From Pseudomonadota bacterium (GTDB lineage: Bacteria > Pseudomonadota > Gammaproteobacteria > Acidiferrobacterales > Acidiferrobacteraceae), in contig JAKAXK010000002.1 in NCBI GenBank assembly GCA_021827145.1, positions 1 through 64,000 of the forward strand: a DNA stretch of 64,000 nucleotides, written 5' to 3'. Each line of letters starts with the position of its first letter. Positions within the stretch are counted from its first letter, which is position 1. A model generated the notes under the pieces. It saw only the letters and a program-made list of their open reading frames with translations. It ran no database searches and was not told the origin of the DNA. A program made the translations under genes and the position numbers. Below are positions 10,252 through 20,778 of the stretch, piece by piece.

Positions 10252-11445
10252 CTACAGGGCGTCATGGGTGAGTCGGGGTATCGTGGCGCCCGCCGCCCCC
10301 ATGAAAAAGGTCTTGAGTAGAGGCAAGGTGTCGGTGACGTTGAGTCCTGCCCCCAGGATCGTACGCACCCATGCCCGGTCGGTGCGAAACGCGCGATTGA
10401 GGAGATCGGTTGCCAAGAGCATGGCCAGGTTCTCCGCCTTGCGTTCGCGCTCGTAAGCGCGCAGGACGCGACGGCTGCCAGGATCGGCCGAGTGCGAGCG
10501 GGCGCTTTGCAATGTCTTGGTAAGCGTGTGCGCGTCGGCCAGTCCGAGGTTCACCCCTTGGCCGGCCAAGGGGTGCACGCGATGCGCGGCATCGCCCACA
10601 AGCGCGAACCGTGAGCCCGTATAATGCCGCGCATGGGCGGCGACGAGCGGGAAGTAAGCGCGTTCGCCCTCGACGCGCAGGGGCCCGAGGTGATCCCCGA
10701 AGGCCTCGTGCAGGGCCCGCGCGAAGCTGGCATCGGAGAGTGCCCGCAGGTGTGCCGCTTCTTGGTCGGTCGCAGACCAGATCAGCGAGGCGCGATGCGC
10801 ATCAGGCAGCGGCAGGAGCGCGCAGGGCCCATTGGCCAAGAAGCGCTGCCATGCCACGCCCTCATGGGCGTTCCCCAGGCGCATATCGGCGCATACCGCG
10901 GTCTGGCCATAGCGATACTGAACGACCGGCACACCCAGTTGCTCACGGATCGCCGATTGCGCCCCGTCGGCGGCGATCAAAAGCCGCGCGCGCAGGCGCC
11001 GGCCCCCTTTCGTGACGACCTCCACCCCAGAGTCGTCTATGACAACACCCTCGCCCCGTTCCCGCACCCAGAGGCCCCCGAGCGCACGCGCCTTCTTGCG
11101 GAGCGCTGCCTCGAGCAGCCCGTGGTTCACGATGGCTCCCAGGTCCTCTTCGCCCACATCCGCGCTGTCGAACCGTAGTCTTCCACGGCCGTCCCGATCG
11201 AGGATCTGCAGGGCGCGCAACGGCGCCGGCTCCACGCCCTCGAGTGGCCAAAGCCCCAGGTCGGAGAGGTGACGGAGAGAGGCCCGGCTCAGTGCGCTTG
11301 TTCGTATCGATGCGCGTTCGTCCCCGGTCTCGGCGTCGACGACTCCGACCTCGAAACCGCGCGCGGAGAGTGCGTGACTCAGACAGGCCCCGACCGCGCC
11401 CGCGCCGACGATGACGACATCGAGTACACGCTGGCCGCGAGTCAT
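10252..11445 (-). CDS. FAD-dependent ubiquinone biosynthesis hydroxylase (UbiI/UbiF-type)
   Basis: VVIVGAGAVGACLSHAL Rossmann motif; FALVGDAAHRVHPLAGQGVNLGL motif. Confidence 0.88.
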   Translation of the reverse strand: MTRGQRVLDVVIVGAGAVGACLSHALSARGFEVGVVDAETGDERASIRTSALSRASLRHLSDLGLWPLEGVEPAPLRALQILDRDGRGRLRFDSADVGEEDLGAIVNHGLLEAALRKKARALGGLWVRERGEGVVIDDSGVEVVTKGGRRLRARLLIAADGAQSAIREQLGVPVVQYRYGQTAVCADMRLGNAHEGVAWQRFLANGPCALLPLPDAHRASLIWSATDQEAAHLRALSDASFARALHEAFGDHLGPLRVEGERAYFPLVAAHARHYTGSRFALVGDAAHRVHPLAGQGVNLGLADAHTLTKTLQSARSHSADPGSRRVLRAYERERKAENLAMLLATDLLNRAFRTDRAWVRTILGAGLNVTDTLPLLKTFFMGAAGATIPRLTHDAL

Positions 11446-12653
11446 GGTTTGATTCCTCGAAAGAGTTTGGGTAATGGCGCCTTGAGCCCCATGGTGCGCA
11501 CCGCCAGAATGCGCTTGAGTGCGGGGACGCCATCCACCAGATTCAGGGCCAAGGCGCGCGCTATCGCCACCGGACTTTGACGCGGCGCGAAGAGTCGCAC
11601 CAAGCCATCGGTAAAGCGCGTGGTGTTGGCGACATCCGCCTGCCGGGAGCCTGCGTAATCGCGCAGCCAGGCGACATCGCCATAGTCCGTGCCGGCGCGC
11701 ACCGCTTCCGCCAGGCGTTCGGCGAGCACCGCGACGTCTCGCAAGCCGAGATTGAAGCCCTGCCCCGCGACCGGGTGCAGGGTGTGGGCGGCGTTACCGA
11801 TCAAGGCCACGCGCGGCGCGACCCATTCCCGGGCATGCTGGCGCATCAAGGGAAAGCGCAGACGGGGACTCGCCGCCAGCACATGGCCCAGGCGGTCACC
11901 AAAGGTCTTCGCCAGGCGGTCGCGGAACGGGTCCTCGTCGAGGGCCTGCCACGCGGCCGCATCGGGGCGGCTTATGACGAAAGTGTAGCGATCATCGCCG
12001 ATCGGTAATGCTGCTATGGGCCCATCGGGGGTGAAGCGCTCGAAGGCGGTGGTTGGGCGCGGTGCCGACACCCGGCAGTTACTTACGATCGCTTCGCGCC
12101 CGTAGTCATGGCGAAGGACGCCGATGTCACAGGCGCCACGTACCGCCGAGTGTGTCCCGTCGGCCCCCACGAGCAGCCGGCACGCGAGGCGCTCCTCCCC
12201 CTGTTCACCGGCCAGGGTCACGATCGCCTGTTCACTGTCTCGTGTCATCCCCCCGAAGCGCCCACGTCGCAAGGTCACGCCGGTTTCGCTCAGTGTCTCG
12301 TATAGGGCCGCCAGCAAGGCGGCATTACCGGTCACGAAGCCGAGCGCATCGACTCCGAGTTCATCCGCGAACAGGTGCGTGAGCCCCCATCGCCCGGCGC
12401 GGTCCGATACCTCGATTTCGGTTATGGGTTGAAAGTCGTTGTGGGATATCCGGGACCATGCGCCGAGCGTGGCCAACGCCCGCTTGGAGCCCTGGGCGAT
12501 CGTGAAGGTCCGGTCATCGGCGCGCGGCTTGGGCGCACAAGGAGCCGGGTCGAGCAGACAGATGTCGAGCGGCAGATGCGCGAGCGCAAGCGCCAGGCTC
12601 GCCCCCACGAGGCCACCGCCGCAAATTACGATATCGTGGCGCGGGATCTTCAC
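11442..12653 (-). CDS. ubiH: 2-octaprenyl-6-methoxyphenyl hydroxylase
   Basis: GGGLVGASLALAL; VALIGNAAHTLHPVAGQGFNLGLRD; conserved pepP-ubiH-ubiI order. Confidence 0.9.
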   Translation of the reverse strand: MKIPRHDIVICGGGLVGASLALALAHLPLDICLLDPAPCAPKPRADDRTFTIAQGSKRALATLGAWSRISHNDFQPITEIEVSDRAGRWGLTHLFADELGVDALGFVTGNAALLAALYETLSETGVTLRRGRFGGMTRDSEQAIVTLAGEQGEERLACRLLVGADGTHSAVRGACDIGVLRHDYGREAIVSNCRVSAPRPTTAFERFTPDGPIAALPIGDDRYTFVISRPDAAAWQALDEDPFRDRLAKTFGDRLGHVLAASPRLRFPLMRQHAREWVAPRVALIGNAAHTLHPVAGQGFNLGLRDVAVLAERLAEAVRAGTDYGDVAWLRDYAGSRQADVANTTRFTDGLVRLFAPRQSPVAIARALALNLVDGVPALKRILAVRTMGLKAPLPKLFRGIKP

Positions 12654-13957
12654 AGGCCTTCAGCTCGTAATGCCTCGATGTCTTCGGCGCGTCTCGGCAG
12701 GGTTTGGCTCAGAATTTCATGACCTTTTTTTGTGACCAGCACGTCATCCTCGATGCGGATACCGATATTCCGGAATCTCTCCGGAATATCGTCTCCGCCG
12801 GGGATATAGAGCCCCGGCTCCACGGTCGTAACCATCCCCGGCTCGAGAACGCGTGCCGCCCCGCCCACCTTGTAGTCCCCCACATCATGCACATCCATTC
12901 CAAGCCAGTGGCCGGTCTTGTGCATATAGAACCGCTTATAATCCCCGTTTTCGATCAAGCCATCGACGCTCCCCTGTAGGAGTCGCAGGTCGACCAAGCC
13001 CTGCGTAAGAACCTTGACCGCCGCCTCGTGCGCGGCCGGCCATTCCTGGCCGGGCCCGACCGCCTCAAGGGCGGCGCCGTGCGCCGCAAGCACGATATCG
13101 TAGAGAGCTCTTTGCTCGGGGGTGAATCGCAACCCTACTGGAAAGGTGCGCGTTATGTCCGACGCGTAGCCATCAATCTCGCAACCCGCGTCGATCAGGA
13201 CCAGTGTACCGTCCTTTAAGGGCGCATCATTCTCCGTATAGTGCAGGATGCAGGCATTGGCCCCGCCCGCCACGATCGGTGGGTACGACGGATACGAAGA
13301 GCCGCCCCGGCGGAATGCATAAAGAAGTTCCGCCTCGAGCTCGTATTCGTAGAGGCCGGGAGCGCATGCACGGATGGCGCGCCTATGGCCCTCGGCTCCG
13401 ACCGCCGCCGCTTTCCGCATGACGGCGATCTCCTCGGCCCTTTTTGTAAGCCGCATCTCGTGGAGGATGTGGTCGGGGTCCACGAACTCCTCCGGGGCCC
13501 GCACACCCGCCCGCGCCTTGCCGCGGACCTCGTTCACCCAATCCAGCACGCGGCCGTCGAATTCCGAGTGGCGGCCCATGCTGTAGTAAACGCGCCGCCG
13601 GTTCTCCAAAAGCCCTGGAAGGATGTCGTCGATGTCGTCTATCGGGAAGGCGTCGTCGGCATCGTATCGAGACACGGCCCCTTCCGGCCCCGCCCGTCGC
13701 CCTTGCCACTGTTCCTTGTCCGGGTCCCGATCACGACAAAAGAGCAGAAATTCGCCCTGCGCGCGCCCAGGGATCAACACCGCGACCGCCTCGGGCTCGG
13801 GAAAGTGCGTGAGATAGTAGAAGTCGCTGTCAGGGCGGTACGCGTACTCCACGTCGCCGTTGCGTGGCCGTATTGGGGAAGTCGGTATGATGGCAATGGC
13901 CTCACCCATAAGGCCCATGAATTCGGCGCGACGGCGCCTGAAGGCGTTTTTGTCCAT
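12650..13957 (-). CDS. pepP: Xaa-Pro aminopeptidase P
   Basis: M24B aminopeptidase motifs (LVLIDAGCEIDGYASDITRTFPV; HKTGHWLGMDVHDVG; TVEPGLYI). Confidence 0.95.
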   Translation of the reverse strand: MDKNAFRRRRAEFMGLMGEAIAIIPTSPIRPRNGDVEYAYRPDSDFYYLTHFPEPEAVAVLIPGRAQGEFLLFCRDRDPDKEQWQGRRAGPEGAVSRYDADDAFPIDDIDDILPGLLENRRRVYYSMGRHSEFDGRVLDWVNEVRGKARAGVRAPEEFVDPDHILHEMRLTKRAEEIAVMRKAAAVGAEGHRRAIRACAPGLYEYELEAELLYAFRRGGSSYPSYPPIVAGGANACILHYTENDAPLKDGTLVLIDAGCEIDGYASDITRTFPVGLRFTPEQRALYDIVLAAHGAALEAVGPGQEWPAAHEAAVKVLTQGLVDLRLLQGSVDGLIENGDYKRFYMHKTGHWLGMDVHDVGDYKVGGAARVLEPGMVTTVEPGLYIPGGDDIPERFRNIGIRIEDDVLVTKKGHEILSQTLPRRAEDIEALRAEGL

Positions 13958-14021
13958 GGCGGTATTATGCCCGAAGTCGGCGCGAGCGCCATGCCCGCGG
14001 ACCCCCGGGCCGCAGCAGCCC

Positions 14022-14522
14022 TTAGTTCGCCACCTCTTCATAGATCAGCTGCACCGCGACGCGCAGATATTCGACGATTTCCGCGAGATCCGAGTCGTTG
14101 ACCGTGCCACTGGCTTCCGCGAGATCGCCGATATCCGCCAAGGCCTCGCCCACGACCTCCGGGTAGTCGCCGGCCTCTTTGTCGCGATCATGAAAATAAA
14201 ATCCGGCAACAAAGCCCTGACACCATTCGGTAAGGGCGCGGCTGCGCTGAACCGCTGGCCGCTCCTCGTCCGGCAGCAGGGGCTCGAGCCCCAGCTCGGC
14301 CGCGGCCAGGGTGTCGGCCAAGTGGCGGCGTGCGCTCTCCAGCGCATCGCTCAGCTCGGCGTCATTTTCGTTCGCGCCCAAGGCGGCAATGGCGGAGGCG
14401 TCGTCGAGGATTCCGGCGCATGCGAGCCCCGTCATTACGCCGTGGGCCTCGGACGCGCTGAGCGCCACCTCGGCCTGTTCCAGGACCGCAGTCCACATGT
14501 CATACGAGAGGTCGTCTAGCAT
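14022..14522 (-). CDS. ygfB: UPF0149 family protein (YgfB)
   Basis: AHGVMTGLACAG, WCQGFVAGFYF motifs; upstream of pepP as in enterics. Confidence 0.88.
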   Translation of the reverse strand: MLDDLSYDMWTAVLEQAEVALSASEAHGVMTGLACAGILDDASAIAALGANENDAELSDALESARRHLADTLAAAELGLEPLLPDEERPAVQRSRALTEWCQGFVAGFYFHDRDKEAGDYPEVVGEALADIGDLAEASGTVNDSDLAEIVEYLRVAVQLIYEEVAN

Positions 14523-14625
14523 CTCGCTATTCTATCCGATCCTGGCGCCACGCGCCCTTAGGGACCTGTTTTTGCTGGTGACAGATCGTGCCCCACACCC
14601 CTGGACAAGCCCCTCCCGACGGACG

Positions 14626-14654
14626 TTGACCCCAGCGGCCGTCGGTTCTATAGT
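14626..14654 (+). promoter_or_regulatory. Sigma70 promoter for zapB-like gene
   Basis: TTGACC-17 bp-TATAGT; -10 ends 7 nt before ATG. Confidence 0.65.
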
Positions 14655-14661
14655 GGGTCCC

Positions 14662-14892
14662 ATGAGCGGCGAATCTCCTACCGATGCGGATGCGCTAAGT
14701 CGCTTGGAGCGCCGGGTTGAGGACCTAGTCGCGGTCTGTCGGCGATTACAGGAAGACAACGCCACTTGGCGTTCGCGCCATCAGGCCTTGTCAGCGGAGT
14801 ACGTGCGACTCAATGAGCGCACGCGGGCCGCGCGCAGTCGTGTCGAGGAGATGATTGGGCGGGTTGCGGCTTTGACCCGCGAAGGGCGCTGA
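14662..14892 (+). CDS. Small coiled-coil protein (TIGR02449/ZapB-like)
   Basis: 76-aa coiled-coil ORF directly upstream of zapA, same arrangement as other gammaproteobacteria. Confidence 0.75.
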   Translation: MSGESPTDADALSRLERRVEDLVAVCRRLQEDNATWRSRHQALSAEYVRLNERTRAARSRVEEMIGRVAALTREGR

Positions 14893-15206
14893 TGGCGGGC
14901 CAAAAAGAGACGGTCCACATCTCCGTGCTTGGCAAGGAGTTCGCGGTATCTTGCCCGGAGGATGAGCGGGATGCCTTGGTCAAGGCGGCGCGTTATGTCG
15001 ACCTGCGTATGCAGGAAGGCCTGCGCGGCGCGCGACCGGTCACCATGGAGCGGCACGCCGTTATGGCGGCGCTCAACATGGCCTATGAGCTTTTGCGATT
15101 GCGAGAGCAATCGGTTTCGACGTCGAGCGAGTGGGAAAAGCGCGTTACGGTGCTCGCCGATCGGGTCGAAGAGGTTTTACGAGACGAGTTAAAGGAGCGG
15201 CCTTGA
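14892..15206 (+). CDS. zapA: Cell division protein ZapA
   Basis: VHISVLGKEFAVSCPEDERDALVKAARYVDLRM; next to 6S RNA. Confidence 0.92.
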   Translation: MAGQKETVHISVLGKEFAVSCPEDERDALVKAARYVDLRMQEGLRGARPVTMERHAVMAALNMAYELLRLREQSVSTSSEWEKRVTVLADRVEEVLRDELKERP

Positions 15207-15234
15207 AGGTGGTATTAAGGTCGCTTACGGGTTT

Positions 15235-15419
15235 GGCGCCCCCTGCGGTGTTCGTAGCCATTCCGTGCCCCTGAACCTATAACTCTTGCCTCGGGAACCG
15301 CGATTCCAGGCGCTGTTGTGCATGTCCGCCGTGAGCGGAAAGCCTGAAGCGCTTGGACGTGTCCCACTTGAACCTTTGGTTCGAGGCAAAGAATGGTTAC
15401 GGCACAGGCGGAGGGCGCC
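15235..15419 (+). ncRNA. ssrS: 6S RNA
   Basis: Between zapA and ygfA; closing stem GGCGCCCCCTGCG.../...CGGAGGGCGCC; conserved CCCCTGA and TTGAACCTTTGGTTCGAGGC segments. Confidence 0.88.
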
Positions 15420-15441
15420 TCTATCTTGCAGTACACGTTCC

Positions 15442-16023
15442 ATGCATGAAAAACACGGCCTGCGGCGCGGATTGCGTGCGTGTCGCGAGGCGATCGATCC
15501 GCTTTCGCGCGCGGCGAGCGCAAGGAGCGTGGCCCGGCACGGCGCGCAGCTCCTGCGGCGCGCCCGTCATGTCGGCGCGTATTGGCCGGTCGGCGCGGAG
15601 CTCGATCCGCGGCCTCTGGCGCGCGCCCTCATGCGCGCGCGCCATACCCTCTATCTTCCGGTCGTGTCGAGAAGACCCGGTCGCCCGCTTTTCTTCCGTC
15701 CTTGGCGGCCCCCTTTTGCGCCCGGACCGCTCCGTATCCCCGAACCGCGCTGGGGCCGTAGGGCGTGCGTGCGGCGACTCGACGCGGTGCTGGTGCCGAT
15801 CGTGGGCTTCGACGCCCGCGGCTGGCGTCTGGGGCAGGGTGGTGGCCATTACGACCGGACCTTCGGGTGTGTGTCGCGCAAGGCGCGAGGGCGCCCGCTC
15901 TTGATCGGCATCGCCTATGAGTGTCAGCGCCTCGTGTCGACTCCTCGCGAGGGTCACGATGTGCGCCTCCATGCTGTTCTCACGGAGCGGCGTTTGTACC
16001 GGGCGCGCCCCCTTTTGACATGA
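15442..16023 (+). CDS. ygfA: 5-formyltetrahydrofolate cyclo-ligase family protein (YgfA)
   Basis: VLVPIVGFDARGWRLGQGGGHYDRTF motif; downstream of 6S RNA. Confidence 0.92.
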   Translation: MHEKHGLRRGLRACREAIDPLSRAASARSVARHGAQLLRRARHVGAYWPVGAELDPRPLARALMRARHTLYLPVVSRRPGRPLFFRPWRPPFAPGPLRIPEPRWGRRACVRRLDAVLVPIVGFDARGWRLGQGGGHYDRTFGCVSRKARGRPLLIGIAYECQRLVSTPREGHDVRLHAVLTERRLYRARPLLT

Positions 16024-16805
16024 ACATCTTGTTTATCGGCGATGTCGTGGGCGACGCCGGGCGTCGGGTCTTGCTGGATCGGCTTCCGATTTTACGGGAG
16101 CGCTTCAAGATCGATCTCGCCATCGTCAATATCGAGAATATCGCCGGAGGTTTCGGGGTCACGGAAAAGCTCATGCGCGAGTGCCTGGCGCACAAGATCG
16201 ACGTGCTGAGTACCGGTAATCATGTGTTCGACAAGCGCGAGGCCGTGGAGTTGGTGGGCCGCGAGCCCCGACTGCTTAGGCCTCAGAATTATCCGGCGGG
16301 GACGCCGGGGAGCGGCTGGTACGTGGGCGAGACGCGCGCGGGCGAACCGTTCGCGGTCTTGAACGTCATGGGGACCGCGTTCATGCATCCGGTTCTCGAT
16401 TGCCCATTCACGTCGGCGCGCGCCGCGCTTGCGACCAAGCCCGAGGGCGTGAAAGCGGTGCTCGTGGATTGCCACGCCGAAACGACCAGCGAGAAGATGG
16501 CCATGGGATGGTTTCTCGACGGCCAAGTGAGCGCGGTCGTGGGTACGCACACGCACGTGCCGACCGCCGATGAGCGCATTTTGCCCGGCGGCACCGCCTA
16601 TATCTCGGACGTCGGCATGACCGGGTGTTACGACTCTGTGATCGGCATGAACAAGGACAAGGCCTTACGGCGCATGCTACAAAAGCTGCCGCAACGCCTG
16701 GAGGCTGCCGAGGGGGTGGCGACCCTCTGCGGCGTGGTCATAGACGTGGACGCTAAGACCGGGCGCAGTCGCGCGATTCAGCGCCTGAGTGTGCGCGAGG
16801 ACTGA
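16020..16805 (+). CDS. TIGR00282/YmdB-family metallophosphoesterase
   Basis: MNILFIGDVVGDAGRRVL; GTHTHVPTADERILPGGTAYISDVGMTG. Confidence 0.92.
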   Translation: MNILFIGDVVGDAGRRVLLDRLPILRERFKIDLAIVNIENIAGGFGVTEKLMRECLAHKIDVLSTGNHVFDKREAVELVGREPRLLRPQNYPAGTPGSGWYVGETRAGEPFAVLNVMGTAFMHPVLDCPFTSARAALATKPEGVKAVLVDCHAETTSEKMAMGWFLDGQVSAVVGTHTHVPTADERILPGGTAYISDVGMTGCYDSVIGMNKDKALRRMLQKLPQRLEAAEGVATLCGVVIDVDAKTGRSRAIQRLSVRED

Positions 16806-17266
16806 TGGCGTACTGGCTTTTCAAGAGCGAACCGAGCTCGTTTTCGCTGGAGGACCTGAGGGCGCGCGGTGGTCCCGAGCCGTGGAGCGGTGTACGCAAT
16901 TATCAGGCGCGAAACTTCATGCGCGCCATGCGCGTGGGGGATCTCGGTTTCTTTTATCACTCGAGTTGCGCGACGCCGGCCGTTGTCGGCGAGGTCGAGG
17001 TCGTGCGCGCATATTACCCGGATGCCACGGCACTCGATCCGGGGGATCATCACTACGATCCGCGGGCCCTCGCACACCCCGAGCTCTGGTCCATGGTCGA
17101 TGTCGCGTTTCGCAGCCGCTACCCGACGCCCGTGAGCTTGAGCCGTCTCAAGGACTGCCCACCACTTTCCGGGATGCGTCTCCTCGCGCGCGGCAACCGG
17201 CTATCGATCCTGCCTGTGACCGAGGAGGAGTGGCGTATCATCCGCGGGCTTGCCGGCATCGCATGA
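16805..17266 (+). CDS. EVE domain-containing protein
   Basis: MAYWLFKSEPSSFSLEDL...WSGVRNYQARNFMRAMRVGDLGFFYHS. Confidence 0.93.
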   Translation: MAYWLFKSEPSSFSLEDLRARGGPEPWSGVRNYQARNFMRAMRVGDLGFFYHSSCATPAVVGEVEVVRAYYPDATALDPGDHHYDPRALAHPELWSMVDVAFRSRYPTPVSLSRLKDCPPLSGMRLLARGNRLSILPVTEEEWRIIRGLAGIA

Positions 17267-17931
17267 GGTTGTACCACTTCTGGTTCGAGCCCGCCTCCGA
17301 GCGCCTCCGGCTCGCTCTAGGCGCCAAGGGAATCGACTATGAGCTCATCGTCCCGGACTATGATGACGACGAGACTTTTTTCGAGATGGGGCTTGCGCGC
17401 CAGGCGCCCATCGTGCAATGGGATGATGGAAGGGTCCAGGCGGATTCATGGACGGCCTTGCGCGACCTCGATCAGCGGGGTGCGGGGACGCCGCTCTTCG
17501 CTTCTCTGCAGGAAGAGCAGTGGCGCGCCCTGCGGGGGTGGCGCGAGAAGGCCGGCGGCCTTCTGGACAGGCTCTATACGCCGGTGCGCCCGGCGTATCG
17601 CGGCCTGGGCGACAACGCGGCCCATCTCGCTTCCTACAAGGCCTCCACCGCGGCGCGTTTCGGCGCGAGCCTGGAGGAGCTGGCCAATGACCGCTATGGG
17701 ACCTACGCGCAGCTCGATGCCTTGACCCAGTTCAAGGATTTGGGCGCGTTCCTGGCCCAGCATCGGTTTTACGCACGGACATTCTCGGCGGCGGACATCG
17801 TGCTCACAGCCGATCTTTTCGCGCTGCAGCTTCTCGACGGCATCACTCTGCCGATCGACATCATGTATTATTTCGAACGTGTTCAGGGCGTTTGCGGGGT
17901 CGATCTGCGCGACGGTCTGATCGAACACTGA
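17263..17931 (+). CDS. Glutathione S-transferase-like protein
   Basis: N-terminal thioredoxin-like fold (MRLYHFWFEPASERLRLALGAKGIDYELI), helical C-terminal domain. Confidence 0.8.
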   Translation: MRLYHFWFEPASERLRLALGAKGIDYELIVPDYDDDETFFEMGLARQAPIVQWDDGRVQADSWTALRDLDQRGAGTPLFASLQEEQWRALRGWREKAGGLLDRLYTPVRPAYRGLGDNAAHLASYKASTAARFGASLEELANDRYGTYAQLDALTQFKDLGAFLAQHRFYARTFSAADIVLTADLFALQLLDGITLPIDIMYYFERVQGVCGVDLRDGLIEH

Positions 17932-17944
17932 GGGCGGAGGGGCA

Positions 17945-18277
17945 ATGACTCTATGTGAGCTATTGAATTACCTGGATCGCGAGTCCGGCTATCCCGCGCT
18001 CGACGGGGATTGCGATGAGACTATCAAGAAGGCCCTGGCTGGTTCCCATAAGGACCCCTTGGCGGGCCAGATCGTCGCGGCGATCACTCAGAATGCCGCC
18101 GCGCCCACGGCGGACGCCGCCATCACGCGCGCGCAGGCGACCACCGCGCTTGGGCCCTTGCGCCTCAAGGCGATGCGCGAGGATGTCTCCGGCCATGACC
18201 TGAAGCGTATGGAGCGCACGGTGCACGCCATCGACGGCGCCTTCAACGACGAGGCCTTGGCGGCCCGCGGGTCGTAG
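17945..18277 (+). CDS. Hypothetical protein, 110 aa
   Basis: Complete ORF between GST-like gene and ilvA, in the coding direction; no recognised domain. Confidence 0.55.
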   Translation: MTLCELLNYLDRESGYPALDGDCDETIKKALAGSHKDPLAGQIVAAITQNAAAPTADAAITRAQATTALGPLRLKAMREDVSGHDLKRMERTVHAIDGAFNDEALAARGS

Positions 18278-18296
18278 AGCTCGGGGCGGTGGCCGC

Positions 18297-19802
<1,506 letters not shown>

Positions 19803-19952
19803 CGATGCGGTCTTCGCGCGAGCATAGCAGAGCCTACCCCGCAGGACCACAGGAACCGTTTGCCTCCGCCACAGGTCTTGCGGAGAGGCCGGCCCGCGCG
19901 TCGATAGCGGACCGGAGCCCATCGTCTATAGTTAGCTAAGAGGTATCGATTC

Positions 19953-20759
19953 ATGGCGATTCTTAAGCGAACCCTCCCCGTCATCGGGGCCAGCTTCGTG
20001 CTAGGTGCTTGGCTCGGCGCGGCCTACGCCCGGGTCGCGCCGCCGGTGCTCACGATCGGCATCGTACCCCAGGCGTCGCCGTGGATGACCGCCGAGCGCT
20101 GGACCCCGATTGTGCAGGCCTGGTCGCGCGCCGCCGGGGTCCGTCTCGCCTTGCGCACCGCACCCACGATCAGGCGCTTCGAGCGTCGCGTCGCCCGCGG
20201 CGAGTATGACCTCGTGTATCTGAATCCCGCCGACTACCTCCGCTACCGGAGTCATTACCGGGCCTTTGCGCGTGGGAAGGGTGACCTGCAGGGCATTTTG
20301 GTCGTGCGCCGCGGGGGCCCGCTGCGACGCCTCGCCGATCTGGCCCATGCCGTGATTGCCTTCCCGGCGCGCTACGCCCTGGCCGCCTCTATCGAGCCAC
20401 GCCACGCCCTGCGTGCCTTGGGCATCCCCTTTCGTGCCCGCTATGTGGGTTCGCACGACGCCGTCTACAGGGGTGTCGCCGCGGGCCTCTTCGTGGCGGG
20501 CGGCGGCGTGCGCCAAACCTACGGTGCGCTCGCCGCATCCGTGCGCAAGCGCTTGGCGATCGTGTGGGTCGGGCCTAAGAGCCTGCCGCATCCGTTTGCC
20601 GCGCGCCGCACCTTGCCGGCGGCGCTCGTGCGACGCCTAGCGGCCGCGCTCCAAAGCCTGCCCCGTCTCGTCCCAAGGGCCCTTAAGCGTCTCGGGTTTG
20701 CGGGTTTCCGCACGACCCGCGACCGGGACTACATACGCGCTGGCGCCCCGGCGCGCTGA
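19953..20759 (+). CDS. PhnD-like periplasmic substrate-binding protein
   Basis: N-terminal signal; IGIVPQASPWMTAERWTPIVQAWSRAAGVRL and DLVYLNPADYL motifs. Confidence 0.8.
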   Translation: MAILKRTLPVIGASFVLGAWLGAAYARVAPPVLTIGIVPQASPWMTAERWTPIVQAWSRAAGVRLALRTAPTIRRFERRVARGEYDLVYLNPADYLRYRSHYRAFARGKGDLQGILVVRRGGPLRRLADLAHAVIAFPARYALAASIEPRHALRALGIPFRARYVGSHDAVYRGVAAGLFVAGGGVRQTYGALAASVRKRLAIVWVGPKSLPHPFAARRTLPAALVRRLAAALQSLPRLVPRALKRLGFAGFRTTRDRDYIRAGAPAR

Positions 20760-20778
20760 CCCAGGTATCGAGGAGCGC

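Noticed and set aside
13241-14101. 286-aa plus-strand ORF opposite pepP
   Set aside because: Antisense to pepP with spurious composition.
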